Assembly: GCF_014839805.1 (NCBI RefSeq)
Contig: NC_051141.1
Span: 11,106,777 to 11,170,776, forward strand
Length of the DNA stretch: 64,000 bases
Origin: Manduca sexta
Lineage: Eukaryota; Arthropoda; Insecta; Lepidoptera; Sphingidae
Direction: 5' to 3'
Position 1 is the stretch's first letter, and each line of letters starts with the position of its first letter. This document shows positions 26,101 to 35,085 of the stretch, piece by piece. The notes beneath the pieces are model-generated. The model was not told where the DNA came from. It saw only the letters and a list, made by a program, of their open reading frames with translations, and made no database searches. A program made the translations under genes and the position numbers.

Positions 26101-29100
26101 AAATTATAATACAAAATAGCAGCAAGTATTTAATAAAATTTTAAATGTCGTTAGCGGCTACGTCAGTAGTTATAAATTATTTTCTATAATCAATAGTAAA
26201 TAGCGAGACGACAGAAACCAAGCGCCATGGAATCTGGCAAAAAAAATAATTTCTATCTTCTTATTAACTAAATATATTATATTGTAAATATGATTATGAT
26301 GTTAATTAATGATAATTGTATGTAATTTTTTTTGTCCTTTACCTAATGTCACTTAAATGGAAAAACAGGAATAACATATTCTTTTTAATAAAAATATATA
26401 TTATAAGACTAGCTTTTGCCCGCGGCTCCGCCCGCGTTACAACGTTTTTCGGGATAAAGTATTCCGTTATAAAAGTCACGCTATAAATTTTCCCGGGAGC
26501 CTATGTCCTTCCCATGGTCTCAAACTGTCTCCATACCAAATTTCATCTTAATACGTTGGGTAGTTTTTGAGTTTAACACGTTCAGGCAGACAGATGCAGC
26601 GGGGGACTTTATTTATAATATATTTTTGTAGAACTTTTTAAGAGTAACAATCCCGCCATACATTTTTGTAGCATAACTTTAACTGGTTACGCAGCGCGCG
26701 CAACGGCAGCTCTCAAAACTAATAAATTTTCCCCGTTTTAGCAACATGTTTCATTACTGCTTCGCTCCTATTGGTCATAGCTTGATATGATATATAGCCT
26801 ATGGGACTCCAGGAACAAAGAGCTATCAAACACAAAAATATTTTTTCAGTTTGAACCGGTAGTTCCTGAGATTAGCCATTACTGCTCCGCTCCTATTGGT
26901 CATAGCGTGATGATATATAGCCTATAGCACTATACGATTAAAGAGCTATCCAACACAAAAATATTTTTTCAGTCCGAACCGGTAGTTCCTGAGATTAACT
27001 ATTACTGCTCCGCTCCTATTGGTCATAGCGTGATGATATATAGCCTATAGCACTCCACGAACAAAGGGCTATCCAACGCAAAAAGAATTTTTCAGTTTGG
27101 ACCGGTAGTTCCTGAGATTAGCGCGTTCAAACAAACAAACAAACTTTTCAGCTTTATATAATAGTAAGTATATAGATAGATATTTTATGTTTTGGTAATT
27201 TGAAAATATTATTACTAAAATCACTTTCTTAAGGCAATACCTCAAGGTCCATTTTCATACATTTTGTTTCACCTTTAATCTGGGTAACTAAACAAGTATT
27301 GGCAAGTAAAGAATTTAAATTCACGTCTAGTTAGTGATTAGTTCTCGCACTTGAAAGAAAAACGTAAAAATAATTAATAATCATGGATATTTCTGCCTTT
27401 AAAATTTCGTCATATTAAATTTTAGTTTAGTTACCCAGATTAAAGGTGAAACAAAATGTATGAAAATGGACCTTGAGGTATCGCCTTAATCTTTTATTGC
27501 ATAATCTTGATAATTATATATAAGAAACATACATACATATAGGGCTGCCACCTTTTTTTTGAGCAAATAAAGTACATCGGTAAATTGAATGTAGAAAGAA
27601 AAGTACATGGTGTCAAAATAAAGTACAAATGATTTCTGCTTTATTATTTTGCTTATAAATATATATAATATTTGGGAACTTTTAACAAATAAAATTAATA
27701 TTTCAAATTTAAATACGTGTTTTTATTTTTTTCGTCTCGTAATTTAATATTCTACATCACAAAATTTAAAATTTCTCTGTGAATGCTGACGTAGAAGGAA
27801 TCGAGAATAAAAATGAATTTAATGCATACAATTAAAAAATATATACCATCAGGCTTATCAAATACTTGCTGCCATTTTTGTACTATTAATTACAGCTGTT
27901 TTACGCAAAAATTCTTACGAACAACTCTAGAGGAATCATATCATGGTAAATAAAGTATTTTCGCATACTTTATTGTTCTCATAAAGTATAGATTACAATT
28001 ACCCGAAATAACGTACAATACTTTATTATAAAGTACGGGTGGCAACCCTACATACATAACATTAACTTATATAATATAAGAATGGCCCGAAGAAACAAAA
28101 ATATTACAGATCAATTATTTAAACTTTTACGTCGATATTTACTATTACCACAGAGACACAGCATGAAAGTTATATTTTGAACTAAACAACATTATTTTTT
28201 ATACCTGACTTTACATCGGTGACAGAATGTATTCGTTAAACAATCAAACAACAATGCAACGGAAGGAGACATGACATCGATTATGTATTCGAATGCACTG
28301 TGGCTCATATCTCAATTGGTCGCACGCAAGTCATGCATCCATATCGTTATACTGTTCAAGTCATGCAGGTTCAAAAATTTGAATCCCGTATAGGCTTAGA
28401 TGAAAAATACGGATATATCAAAAATACGATACTTTTACAGAATATAATCGAAATAAAAAAGCTACCAATTCCAAAATAAAATTAAGTAGGTATTAATACA
28501 AACATAAAACGATGATATGAATGAAAAAAATGCTTGTGTGTGTAAAGTAAATTATATTTTTTTGGATTGTAGTGTTTTTGGAATCGGTTTCTTCTTTACT
28601 TAGTTTCGATTATTTCCTTTTTCTCAGTAAAAACAAAACACCTGTTTGAACCCAAGACAAAAACAATCATTCTTATCCTATTTAATTACAGAAGGAATCA
28701 ATGAAATCCGATTTCATTTTGAGGTGTTCCTTTGATCAATTTTGTGGTTCAAGGCCCTATAAAACTGAACTAGAACCATTTCAAAGCTTTTGGAAAGTAA
28801 AAAGAATCTTTCAAACTGAACTACGGGGTAAAAAATGATCGTCTAACAAACATAAAAAACTACAACATATGTGGATAAACTTTAGTCCTTTGCAGTCGGT
28901 TTGATAAAAAATTGAACTTTTATCTTTGAATATTTATTTCAGAGTATCAAGTTCGATATATTTTTATAATACCTAAGCATCACACTGATCAAAAATCCCT
29001 TATTTGTTTACATAAATATGTGACGAATGTGGTTTAATTTAAATTAAACATAACAGTTTATTTTGTAATGTATTACATTTTTAAAATTTTGAATATTTAA

Positions 29101-32100
29101 ACAGTGCTCATAAATCATAACAATAATCATAACCGGCATTTGACCTAAATATGGAAATATGTATTATGTTATTACATACGTATATCGATTATATTATTAA
29201 ATATCGATATTTTTTTAATTTGCCCCTATAAATCCTATATTGGAATCATGGTATTTGCAACATCATCATTGGATTAGATAGTGGGTTAGACTTTATATAG
29301 GACCGATGATACAAGCATTGTAAAGTATCAAGCGCAATAAAGGGCTGACTAATGAGACAACAAAACATTTGTATCGGTAGTGCACCCTCAAATCAAACCT
29401 GATCTGATCATCACCAGCTGCGCCTTGCTCACTGTAAAAGTAATATAAATTACATTCAGACTACCTACATTTTAAGATAAATGTCTTAATTATATACAGA
29501 AATGTACAATATACGGTGGTATAATTCGAAATAAGTAGGGGAGCGCGGGGCAATGAGAGCCACCGGGCAATGGGAGCGATGGTGATTGAACAAAACCTAG
29601 GCACATTTGCGTGCTCGTAAGCACTCGGCTGTTTCCGTCTACCATCAAGTAACTTCATCTGAACCGCATGAGTTGCTAGTGCAATGAATTAAATCACGAG
29701 GGACGGTTGTGTGTTTTTCACCTTAAGCTTATAAAAAATCTGCCGAATACCAGCGCTAAAGTAAGCATGAAGTTATGTTCATATTTTATTAGGTTTATGC
29801 TTATTAAATCCGTAGATTAATTTACTTACAAGTCCAATAGGTTAAATTGTGATTAAAAGTATAACTACATATTTATGTTATTACTTTTCAAAATGGTGGT
29901 CAGCGGGATATGGTAGCCTACTTTTGATCTCACTATCCGACATAGATCCTATTAACTTTTATATTATATTTTATTATCATTTTAGACACATGTATCTTCT
30001 TGTTATTTTAGATGCTATGTAAAAAAATCGGGCAACCACAAAAACTTCTTGGACGGTTGATACATTAGAAAATTCACTGTAATATAATTTAGCGAAATCT
30101 AACGATGATAGCTACAAAGACTCTCCAAAGCTGGGAAGACGTACTGTATTAGTTTAAGGATCAAACAGTTATTGACTTTACTAATGTTGTCTCCATTGTA
30201 AGCCCACTGCCACAACAACTCATCTCTGAAAAAGGAATAACTTTGAAGAACAAACAGCATTCTGAAATCTTAACAAACACATCAATGAAAACAGTATTTG
30301 AAGCAAAGAACTGAAAAAGAGAATAAGACAAAGACTATTAAGTTTGATAATGGAAACCGTAATAAATAAAACTTTGCCAAGGAATAAGCAAAATTTAATA
30401 AATTAAAACTTGCCAAAGATATAGGGGATAAAGGCAAGAGGATTATAATCAGAAACGAAAGGGCTAAAAAGGCAAAAAAATCTTTATGTAAAAGTGATGA
30501 TGATTATACATCTACTGATCAAGTAGACGAAAATGAAATTTGATGAGATACAAGATTCAGATGAGAAAGTTTCATGTGCGATTTGTTTCGATACGGGAAA
30601 AGGTGGAGAGATGAGGTTCCGATGCAGGAGTTGTGAAAACTGGACCAATAAAGAATGTTCTAGCAGTGATAGTCCAGATTCTTATATTTCTGCTATTTGT
30701 TAGGATCCGCAAAATTTTGGATCTTTTGTTTTCCTTTAATTATTTGATTTTTATGCTTTTGTTTTATTTGAAATGTTTATTTTTTTGCTTTTATTACAAA
30801 ATCTCATTATAAGTTAAAGCTAGTTTAATTTTCGGGAAAGAGTAAATATTATGGCTCCTATTTCCCATATGAGCGTTAAATGGGCTCCCATTACCCGAGT
30901 GTGTCGGGGAATGGGAGCGACTGACTTTTTTTGTAAAATCATTATTGTACCTGAATTTATGATTGTAATTGATTATAACTGTGATTAAAATATACTTTAA
31001 TAACCAAGGTAATAGTTCCAAATAAAAAATTACAAGAATGTTAACAAGTATGGTTTTTATCAAATTTTTCCTTTAGTAGGCTTCAATTACCCTGTTCTCC
31101 CCTACGTGACTACTATCTTCATTGCTCGAGCTGTCAAAACGTTCGGAGATAGACTCCATTTATTTAGAATAAAATTCCTGCAAATTTCAATTTTTAATGG
31201 AATCAGATTACTATTGCTTAAATAAAGTACTTGGAATATTTTTATTATAAAAAGAACATTCGTTCATTTAAAAATATATCCTTTCAGGAATTCAATCTGC
31301 GACATCACAGGCTATTAGAGTGCCGTCGCCGGCGGGCACGAGGGCTTTTCCTTGAAGTCTAATGCATCCTTATATCGTTTAATGCCATTTCAACACTGCG
31401 TAATAAATTAAATAACATTTAGCTCCACATCAATTGGAATTTCATTATCTCCTCTTAAACAGAATAAATAAGCACTTCGATCAATTTAAACCTAAATTAA
31501 CAGCTTTCGCGCAAAAAGATTTCAACATCCAGGTCTGGAAATGGAGAATAAGTCTATTTCAATTAAAACTTCATACAATTTGAATTTCGGAGAACGTTAT
31601 AATATTATAAGGGACAGTTAATGTACACCACCTATTTTTATATGTGTACAGGTATATAAGAAAAACACTCCTTACAGTTTATCCTTGTGTTGTAATGTCC
31701 AACACAAAACACAGAAGGCACAATCAAACAGTATTTTATACATACAGTTATGTTCAGTGTAGGAAAGTTGCCTACAATATGATAAGCCCAAAACTTTCTT
31801 GTGGTAGATAGTATGTATTTGAACACTGCGCGATCTGACAACAAAGAGCATTTAACGCTACTTGTGCTAAGTAAGATACTCACGTAAAGCGTACATAACA
31901 CCTGATTATGAAAAAATATATAGAATGAATTGTAAGACTAAGATTGTATATTAAGTATAATTATGATTGATTTGTTAAAGGCTATTATATATATTTGACT
32001 GTAAGTTAGGTTATAATCTGGAATCATAAGCGACAAAGAACTGAGGGAAGGACTCGGCTTCGGTCATGCTACGCATTTGTGACTCAAACTGGTTCAATGC

Positions 32101-33153
32101 GTGTACTGTTAATTAGTTACAACACAAAAAAAATATACATAAAATTACAAAAGATTTAAGTTATATACATATATGCCCTTAGTTTTAAGTTCAGAAAAAG
32201 GAAAGACTTTTGGTATAACACAAAAAATACGTCTAATTTAACGCGTTCAAACGAAAGATCATGTAAAAAATCACGTCTTTACGTAATATCTAGTGTTAAA
32301 AAAGTTACACATGTACTATAGAAGACTGCGAACTCATAATACGAGTACTAATAAACTTATTCGCTACCAATATTTAAGTTGCTGAGAACATAAAGATACT
32401 CCACGTGCTTCGTGAAAAGATTCGGTCGCATTAAATATTACACTTTCTCGTATTTTGCATTCTTCAACGAACGTAATATAATAGTATGCAATTGAAAACA
32501 GGATATTTCAATCATCAGGTTTATCGTACATCATTTTCGACACGGCGACTGTATAATGTGAACTACATATAAAAATAAATGTGTAAAAATTAGTTCACGG
32601 CAACTATATCTCTAGCCAGGCTTTCCTCTGAATAAATTTACACGGCAAGATATATATTTCAAATATAGGTCGTGTTAAACAGTAAACAGGTTGACAGACC
32701 TTCTCTGATTGCTGTCGCGCCTAACCTGCCGCAATATTGAAAATAAACTGTAGAGAAACAGGCTAAATGTTAACCTGGAACAAGTTTTATATTGAATTGT
32801 AGTTTATTGATTACACTGTAGATTGTTTGACAAACCCTGTAAGATAGCGGGCTCATTTCATCGTCGAATTATATCAATTAATTTCTGCCGCACTAAAAAC
32901 AAAATACATAATTTAATTACTTACCTCTACTTTGAGAGCTGGCGACGAGACTGCGTCGCCGTATTGGTCTCGTATCAAAATAGGAAGGCTGGATTTGACT
33001 GCTGGTCTTGGTGGGGTAGCCGGGGGCTTCATTTCGCACTTAGCAGGTTCCACGCGGGGGGTGGGGGCCAACCACCTCGCCAGGCGACCGCCAGCTGTGC
33101 TCTCTGCTCCCGCTACAAAATCCGACAAGAACTGTCGCTCTGTCGATGCACAT
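10930..33153 (-). CDS. hiw: highwire/MYCBP2 orthologue, middle part, 16 exons
   Basis: This span is the collinear part of a PHR-family E3 ubiquitin ligase, the cytoplasmic neuronal protein that limits synapse growth by targeting the DLK/Wallenda kinase. Exons in order on the minus strand: 32925-33153, 23525-23668, 22044-22262, 20959-21171, 20148-20294, 19644-19740, 18814-18872, 17863-17957, 17130-17229, 15837-16013, 15083-15278, 14852-14998, 13655-14594, 13225-13327, 12847-12959, 10930-11114. Splice phases agree at every junction I could test. Recognisable blocks are RDQYGDAVSSPALKVE, the filamin repeat, RVRASPSLQAEEIG, ECLRAIFAALLWHEG plus IVHDAIACAAFLKFHP, PPVRALVALWDAL, and CELC...HMRHSHAGC. 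The RCC1, PHR, DOC and RING parts are not in the window. Three single- or double-base frame breaks occur in exons 13655-14594 and 10930-11114. The family assignment rests on remembered block order. Confidence 0.88.
11856..12500 (+). mobile_element. ACTAG-type dispersed repeat, two internal repeat units
   Basis: It starts ACTAGCTTTTGCCCGG and ends with TATAATAGTATAGAT. Inside, a unit of about 120 bp (CGCTCCTATTGGGCATAG ... CCGGAAGTTCCTGAGATTAG) occurs twice. Related copies are at 26408, 50781 and 53181. It is non-coding and sits in a highwire intron. The family is common in Lepidoptera to my knowledge; its class is uncertain, and the 3' simple-sequence tail suits a non-LTR-derived or Helitron-like non-autonomous element. 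Confidence 0.75.
12847..12959 (-). CDS. hiw: highwire exon: basic linker (FRKDITERNENEDIRS)
   Basis: A 113-bp exon between TTTTAG and TCAG/GTATAA reads FRKDITERNENEDIRSTSGI, then RKKRDWKTSTYY. It completes the AA carried from the upstream exon (AAG, Lys) and hands one G to the Cys/His exon. The charged segment corresponds to the Lys/Glu-rich stretch preceding CELC in MYCBP2. Confidence 0.75.
13225..13327 (-). CDS. hiw: highwire exon: PPVRALVALWDALYDA block
   Basis: A 103-bp exon between TTGTCCAG and ACAA/GTAAGT. With the A carried over it reads STSSTVVNVLPPVRALVALW and then DALYDADQFASVTDK. The vertebrate counterpart has LPLTLQHLVAFWEDI at this place. The boundary phases fit both neighbours, which supports the reading frame of the repeat exon upstream. 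Confidence 0.85.
13655..14594 (-). CDS. hiw: highwire exon: Ser/Pro/Gln decapeptide-repeat linker
   Basis: The exon starts after CTAACAG with QYLRIHPSTLESLTRSGVEA, continues to RMRKTDLDAPIRE, and then becomes roughly 27 tandem units of nine or ten residues alternating between the types SSPAHSKPQA and SAPAQSKLDT. It ends at GCAA/GTAATT. The frame must change twice: near 14493 (CGAGAGAGGAGGAACC, two extra or one missing base) and near 13703 (CAACAGAGG where the repeat predicts CAACCAGAGG). With those changes both ends have the phase needed by the flanking exons. The repeat is disordered, lacks hydrophobic residues, and is probably variable in length. Confidence 0.8.
13680..14480. repeat. Coding minisatellite, 30-bp unit with 60-bp higher order
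   Basis: On the plus strand the units appear as ...TTTGACTGCGCCGGAGCA... alternating with ...TTCGAATGCGCTGGGGAAC..., about 60 bp per pair. The middle (13860-14280) is the most regular and the edges are degenerate. It lies inside a highwire exon and keeps the reading frame in almost all units, which are 30 bp or occasionally 27 bp. Confidence 0.9.
14852..14998 (-). CDS. hiw: highwire exon: IVHDAIACAAFLKFHP block
   Basis: A 147-bp exon between CTGTCTGCAG and AATGCAG/GTAAAT. It reads GIVHDAIACAAFLKFHPQLP, then RHQRHSVEVSNAG. The vertebrate homologue has IVHDVMACAAFLKFNPSLSK followed later by RHSLEIS, so this is one of the strongest anchors for the assignment. It takes one base from the previous exon and passes one on. 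Confidence 0.92.
15083..15278 (-). CDS. hiw: highwire exon: Pro-rich linker and ECLRAIFAALLWHEG
   Basis: A 196-bp exon between GTATTTTAG and GAAG/GTGAAT. It opens NEGLVSTKTAARERF, runs through a Pro/Leu-rich stretch (PPLPARPAPTPPLPKK) and ends SPTQAECLRAIFAALLWHE. The vertebrate counterpart is SPSVAECARAVFASFLWHE. It sits immediately right of the duplicate's boundary, in correct order after the copy B exons. Confidence 0.9.
15837..16013 (-). CDS. hiw: highwire exon, copy B: acidic linker
   Basis: Same as 206-382: acidic linker beginning TEIVPESQEV, 59 codons, phase 0 at both ends. Here the next exon (15083-15278) is present, so the join to NEGLVSTKTA can be checked and is in frame. Confidence 0.75.
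17130..17229 (-). CDS. hiw: highwire exon, copy B: linker (RIQRRSNGNSEEWW)
   Basis: Counterpart of 1498-1597 with the same acceptor and donor (CAG; GAG/GTGAGA). No domain recognised. It joins in phase to 17863-17957 and 15837-16013. Confidence 0.7.
17532..17703 (-). mobile_element. 5'-truncated SINE inserted in copy B only
   Basis: About 172 bp flanked by target duplications GGAGTGTTTGT (17521-17531) and GGAGTGTTTAT (17704-17714); copy A has a single GGAGTGTTTGT. The body matches the SINE at 48177-48420 and, inverted, 61455-61710 (GGTATGCAGAGGCGCAA, GCAGAAAAACC), but lacks the tRNA-like head. This makes it an insertion polymorphism between the two copies. Confidence 0.85.
17863..17957 (-). 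CDS. hiw: highwire exon, copy B: linker (IDLSEATFPFGFVPIK)
   Basis: Counterpart of 2048-2142, identical reading and boundaries; it starts phase 0 and ends with two bases left over. The SINE at 17532-17703 lies in the intron just downstream. Confidence 0.75.
18074..18623 (+). mobile_element. Truncated non-LTR retrotransposon inserted in copy B only
   Basis: 550 bp flanked by TATCTACATT at 18064-18073 and 18624-18633; copy A has the empty site TATCTACATT once. It ends in AATAAAGTATTTTATTTTTA, a simple-sequence tail, and contains GTTTCTTTCTGCCTTTCTTC, as in the 3' parts of lepidopteran LINEs. There is no usable reading frame. It is clearly a recent insertion in one of the two copies. Confidence 0.8.
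18814..18872 (-). CDS. hiw: highwire exon, copy B: small linker exon
   Basis: Counterpart of 2439-2497 (VTCADDSKFALPNCD). It takes G from the upstream exon and ends in phase 0. Confidence 0.75.
19644..19740 (-). CDS. hiw: highwire exon, copy B: DECAGMWSGFGDLTGD
   Basis: A 97-bp exon with a normal acceptor TTTTAG immediately before GAC and donor GAAG/GTACGA; it reads DECAGMWSGFGDLTGDIASW then VPSSDDIPSVTE. The vertebrate protein has a short FSW-type segment at this place. Copy A lacks the AG. Confidence 0.78.
20148..20294 (-). CDS. hiw: highwire exon, copy B: SH3-like segment, second half
   Basis: Counterpart of 4052-4198: KDGTWVRLGPDATRAFADD then AVAWCLQYHRHLDKALLLPL. Joined to the upstream exon it gives IEFVEE-VVNKDGTWVRL, close to the vertebrate ITFIDEIHNDDGVWLRL. 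Confidence 0.88.
20959..21171 (-). CDS. hiw: highwire exon, copy B: SH3-like segment, first half
   Basis: An intact 71-codon exon between TTTCCCAG and GAG/GTACAT. It begins ELTIEVAEVVTEGQAERSLQ and ends with AGLRVRASPSLQAEEIGRVP then IEFVEE. The 'GLRxRxxPSLQxEEIGxV' pattern is that of the post-filamin repeat of MYCBP2. This is the undamaged version of 4862-5073. Confidence 0.9.
21539..21962 (+). mobile_element. RTE-type LINE fragment (reverse transcriptase tail), copy B
   Basis: An open stretch reads YVAETWTFTCDVL, KRALEQSMLGIKLKD, EIRRRTKVRDIRLRFAMELK and KHSVGRSAARWVDDTVRI, the C-terminal tail of RTE-clade reverse transcriptase polyproteins, then stops. Only the tail is present. It is an old insertion because both copies carry it. 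Confidence 0.8.
22044..22262 (-). CDS. hiw: highwire exon, copy B: filamin-type Ig repeat
   Basis: Counterpart of 5945-6163. VQPDGSYAAAWTPRAPGVYI is the filamin repeat core. It joins K-AYQNFSFEELR on the N-terminal side and PVPQ-ELTIEVAEVV on the C-terminal side, both phase 0. Confidence 0.92.
23525..23668 (-). CDS. hiw: highwire exon, copy B: entry to filamin repeat
   Basis: Counterpart of 7426-7569; it ends QPTLKETMSFQAISMMK. It joins directly to exon 32925-33153, giving ALKVE-VVVQRLEE, across an intron of about 9.3 kb. Confidence 0.87.
24883..24963. mobile_element. 81-bp palindromic MITE-like element, copy B
   Basis: Same palindrome as 8785-8865 (GGGCAAATTTGGAGTATA and its complement at the two ends). 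Confidence 0.7.
26408..27180 (+). mobile_element. ACTAG-type dispersed repeat, three internal repeat units
   Basis: It starts ACTAGCTTTTGCCCGCGG and ends in a TAGTAAGTATATAGATAGAT-like tail. The internal unit of about 120 bp (CTCCGCTCCTATTGGTCATA ... CCGGTAGTTCCTGAGATTA) is present three times, starting near 26754, 26877 and 27000. Copy A's contig ends about 20 bp before the place where this element would start. Confidence 0.8.
27233..27485. mobile_element. piggyBac-like MITE with 60-bp inverted termini
   Basis: The element lies between TTAA at 27229-27232 and TTAA at 27486-27489. Its ends are inverted repeats of about 61 bp (left starts GGCAATACCTCAAGGTCCAT, right ends with the complement, one mismatch near the tip) around a 131-bp spacer. 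TTAA target sites are the hallmark of piggyBac; there is no coding capacity, so it would be a non-autonomous derivative. The spacer shows no recognisable gene. Confidence 0.75.
27540..28050. mobile_element. hAT-like non-autonomous element with 8-bp target duplications
   Basis: The termini TAGGGCTGCCACC and GGTGGCAACCCTA are inverted with one mismatch. The flanks are the identical 8-mer CATACATA at 27532-27539 and 28051-28058, the size expected for hAT transposition. The subterminal regions repeat AAAGTAC/AAAGTA motifs several times, as binding sites for a hAT transposase would. It is 511 bp long with no coding frame. Confidence 0.85.
29538..31102 (+). mobile_element. pogo-like DNA transposon remnant with TA target sites
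   Basis: The ends are inverted repeats: GGGGAGCGCGGGGCAATG on the left and, complemented, GGGGAGAACAGGGTAATTG on the right, each next to a TA (29536-29537 and 31103-31104). The motif CAATGGGAGCGA recurs near both ends. On the plus strand near 30568-30702 a reading gives SCAICFDTG, MRFRCRSCENWTNKEC, a C-terminal Cys/His finger like that closing many insect pogo/Tigger-type transposases. The rest of the frame is full of stops, so the element is dead. Confidence 0.7.
30050..30702 (+). pseudogene. Decayed transposase with terminal Cys-rich finger
   Basis: This is the interior of the TA-flanked element. Only the last about 60 codons resemble protein: an acidic stretch, then Cys-x2-Cys and Cys-x2-Cys pairs with a Trp between, followed by a Ser/Asp tail and a stop near 30702. 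In pogo-like transposases such a PHD-like finger follows the DDE domain. The DDE region is not readable. The assignment is inference from finger, TA sites and inverted ends together. Confidence 0.45.
32925..33153 (-). CDS. hiw: highwire exon: segment before filamin repeat (RDQYGDAVSSPALKVE)
   Basis: A 229-bp exon between GTCCACAG and GAG/GTAAGT. It reads CASTERQFLSDFVAG, then GGRLARWLAPTPRVEPAKCE, and ends LIRDQYGDAVSSPALKVE. The vertebrate protein has 'RDQYG..V..P..KVEV' at the start of the filamin domain. It needs two bases from an upstream exon that I cannot find before 35085 or beyond. It is the most N-terminal highwire exon seen. Confidence 0.87.
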
Positions 33154-35085
33154 CTGTGGACAACACAGATTGGAAAATGTTTTACTACAGGTACGCTGAA
33201 AAGCAATCATTTAACTCAATATCTTTTTCATTGCTAAATGTATATAAGTATAATCAGTCGTAGTACCTCATAGTTCAAACTAATACGACTAAAGACATAT
33301 ATATTATTATGTATAAAAATTGGTTAAATGATGAAAGAAGTTTAAAAAGTACCAGACACGATGAAGATATATTTGTCTAAAGTATTTATGCATCAGTATC
33401 AGAGGGCTAGTTCTATAGTCTCAAATACAACTAAAGCAAATGAATAATCAGCTGCTAAACATCGTTCGGTTCGCAAATACACATTTTAACCGCCTACTTC
33501 TTGTTTAAAAACTGCAGTCAAACATGATATTTCCGACTTTATTCGAGAAGACTTGAAATATGTTTGATCCACTTGTTCATTTGCAACGTACGTACATACT
33601 AATAGGAAGGTAAGGTCTGATGTTAGTTTCCGACTATATAACGATCACCACTCTTAATATATTGAGTTAGTTCGTGGAATCGCGATCCGGCATCCAGCAG
33701 TATATATCCAATATTATGTTACTGGCTGCCACAAATCTGGTGACAGTTGAGAAGCGCGTTGACTCTTCTTGCTTGATATCCTAATTGGACTACACGACTA
33801 TGATATCACAGGTCAAGCGCAATTATTCTTCAGTGCGTAAAAGGTGATAGAGATTCCATACTTAAGATTCAAATACTGACTAGACCCAGAGTCGTTAATA
33901 GATTTAGTAGTTTTACAAAATCACTAATGAGCATTAAATAAAAATTACAATAACCATACATAATACGACCCTAGGCAAAAATATTTTTAAAATAACCAAC
34001 AAACTCAATCAAATCGAAATTTTAAAGCAGTGCATAGCAAAAACAGTTACTGGACTCCCAACTTTAAGGAGTATCCTCATCATTAGAGCACTGGCTGAGG
34101 CATGTTTAACGATACATTTTATGGTGTGAACATTTAAAAATAGGAGTAGACGCAGTCCAAGTCGACGACTGGGATATAATTAAATATTTCACCGCACAAG
34201 TGGCCGCTTCGTTGACATATCAATGAAATTCCAACCCCACTTTTGTTGCACGGGTAGTTTAACCTTAGCGAGGAAAGGATTTAAACATTCATATCATAAA
34301 AATGTACGTATTTTCGAATGCGTTTAAATGACAAGATACGTTTAAGAACGTGTATAGGCGTATTCTTAGAAATAACAAATATATATTATGAAATAAGCTA
34401 AAGCCGAAACACGTCAAATTATTAACTCCATTGTATCCAATATAACGAATTAGTATAATAATATATCTTATGAAATTGAGATAATCTTTTCGATACAAGC
34501 AGAAGAAACTACAGTATTAAATTATTTTATTAAGGTTTTTGGAGAATGTAAAAAGACTATTAGTTATTAAGTTAGATTTTATGACTAATAGTTTTCGTCT
34601 TCTGTGTGAGCGATAGGATCATTTCTAGCCAGGATTATTCTAAATTTGTGATACTAAACAGTTGGGCGTAATGACGCGGACGTCTACGAAGTACTACACT
34701 AAAGTTTAATATATTTAAAATATGTGGTTTCTAATCGTATTGATGATTAGAAAAAACTTTACAGAAATTTGAAATCTAATATAAGTCTCGTAACGTAGAG
34801 TGGATGAATTTTATAGTTAATCAGTGTATCGGAATAAGTTTTAGCAACTTTTGGTATATGAAATTGGTAGTTCAGACGCCTCATAAGTATTTTGGAGATT
34901 CTTTTAATACAGTTGCTTTTAACTGTGTAACTCACATAATGGTTAATATTTTCCATTGCCCAAGCACACTTTAAATGCAAGGAAAATTGTGAATCGAGGA
35001 ACCAAGAATAGGGATTTAAGTTTTATGTGTTAATTGCTGCTCGACACATAAATTTAAATTGTTGATATAAATTTTTAATCAGATC
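33154..35085. other. AT-rich sequence, no gene recognised
   Basis: It should contain highwire intron or further upstream exons, but no minus-strand stretch with splice sites and family similarity is visible. It ends at the second gap. Confidence 0.6.

Larger units (their letters stand above)
15632..26387. repeat. Copy B of the duplicated segment, in correct gene order
   Basis: This is the counterpart of 1-10281. Its exons read directly into the exons at 15083-15278 and 14852-14998 in the order expected from MYCBP2, so this copy is in its natural place. It carries two clean extra retroelement insertions (17532-17703 and 18074-18623) and lacks about 277 bp found in copy A. On the right the sequence continues without a gap. 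Confidence 0.95.
23669..32924 (-). other. hiw: Long highwire intron rich in mobile elements
   Basis: No coding exon is convincing here. The intron holds the palindromic element (24883), a fragment of the 58.2 kb repeat (25826), the ACTAG repeat with three internal units (26408), a TTAA-flanked MITE (27233), a hAT-like MITE (27540) and a pogo-like element (29538). The remainder is AT-rich without recognisable signal. A short GC-richer patch at 31305-31365 has an open minus-strand reading but no good splice sites. Confidence 0.7.

Noticed and set aside
31305..31365. Minus-strand reading KALVPAGDGTLIACDVAD
   Set aside because: Attractive codon usage but no good donor, and the flanking highwire exons join without it. 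Left as unexplained.
32823..33263. 146-codon plus-strand open frame
   Set aside because: It lies antisense over the highwire exon 32925-33153, which has correct splice sites and family blocks.
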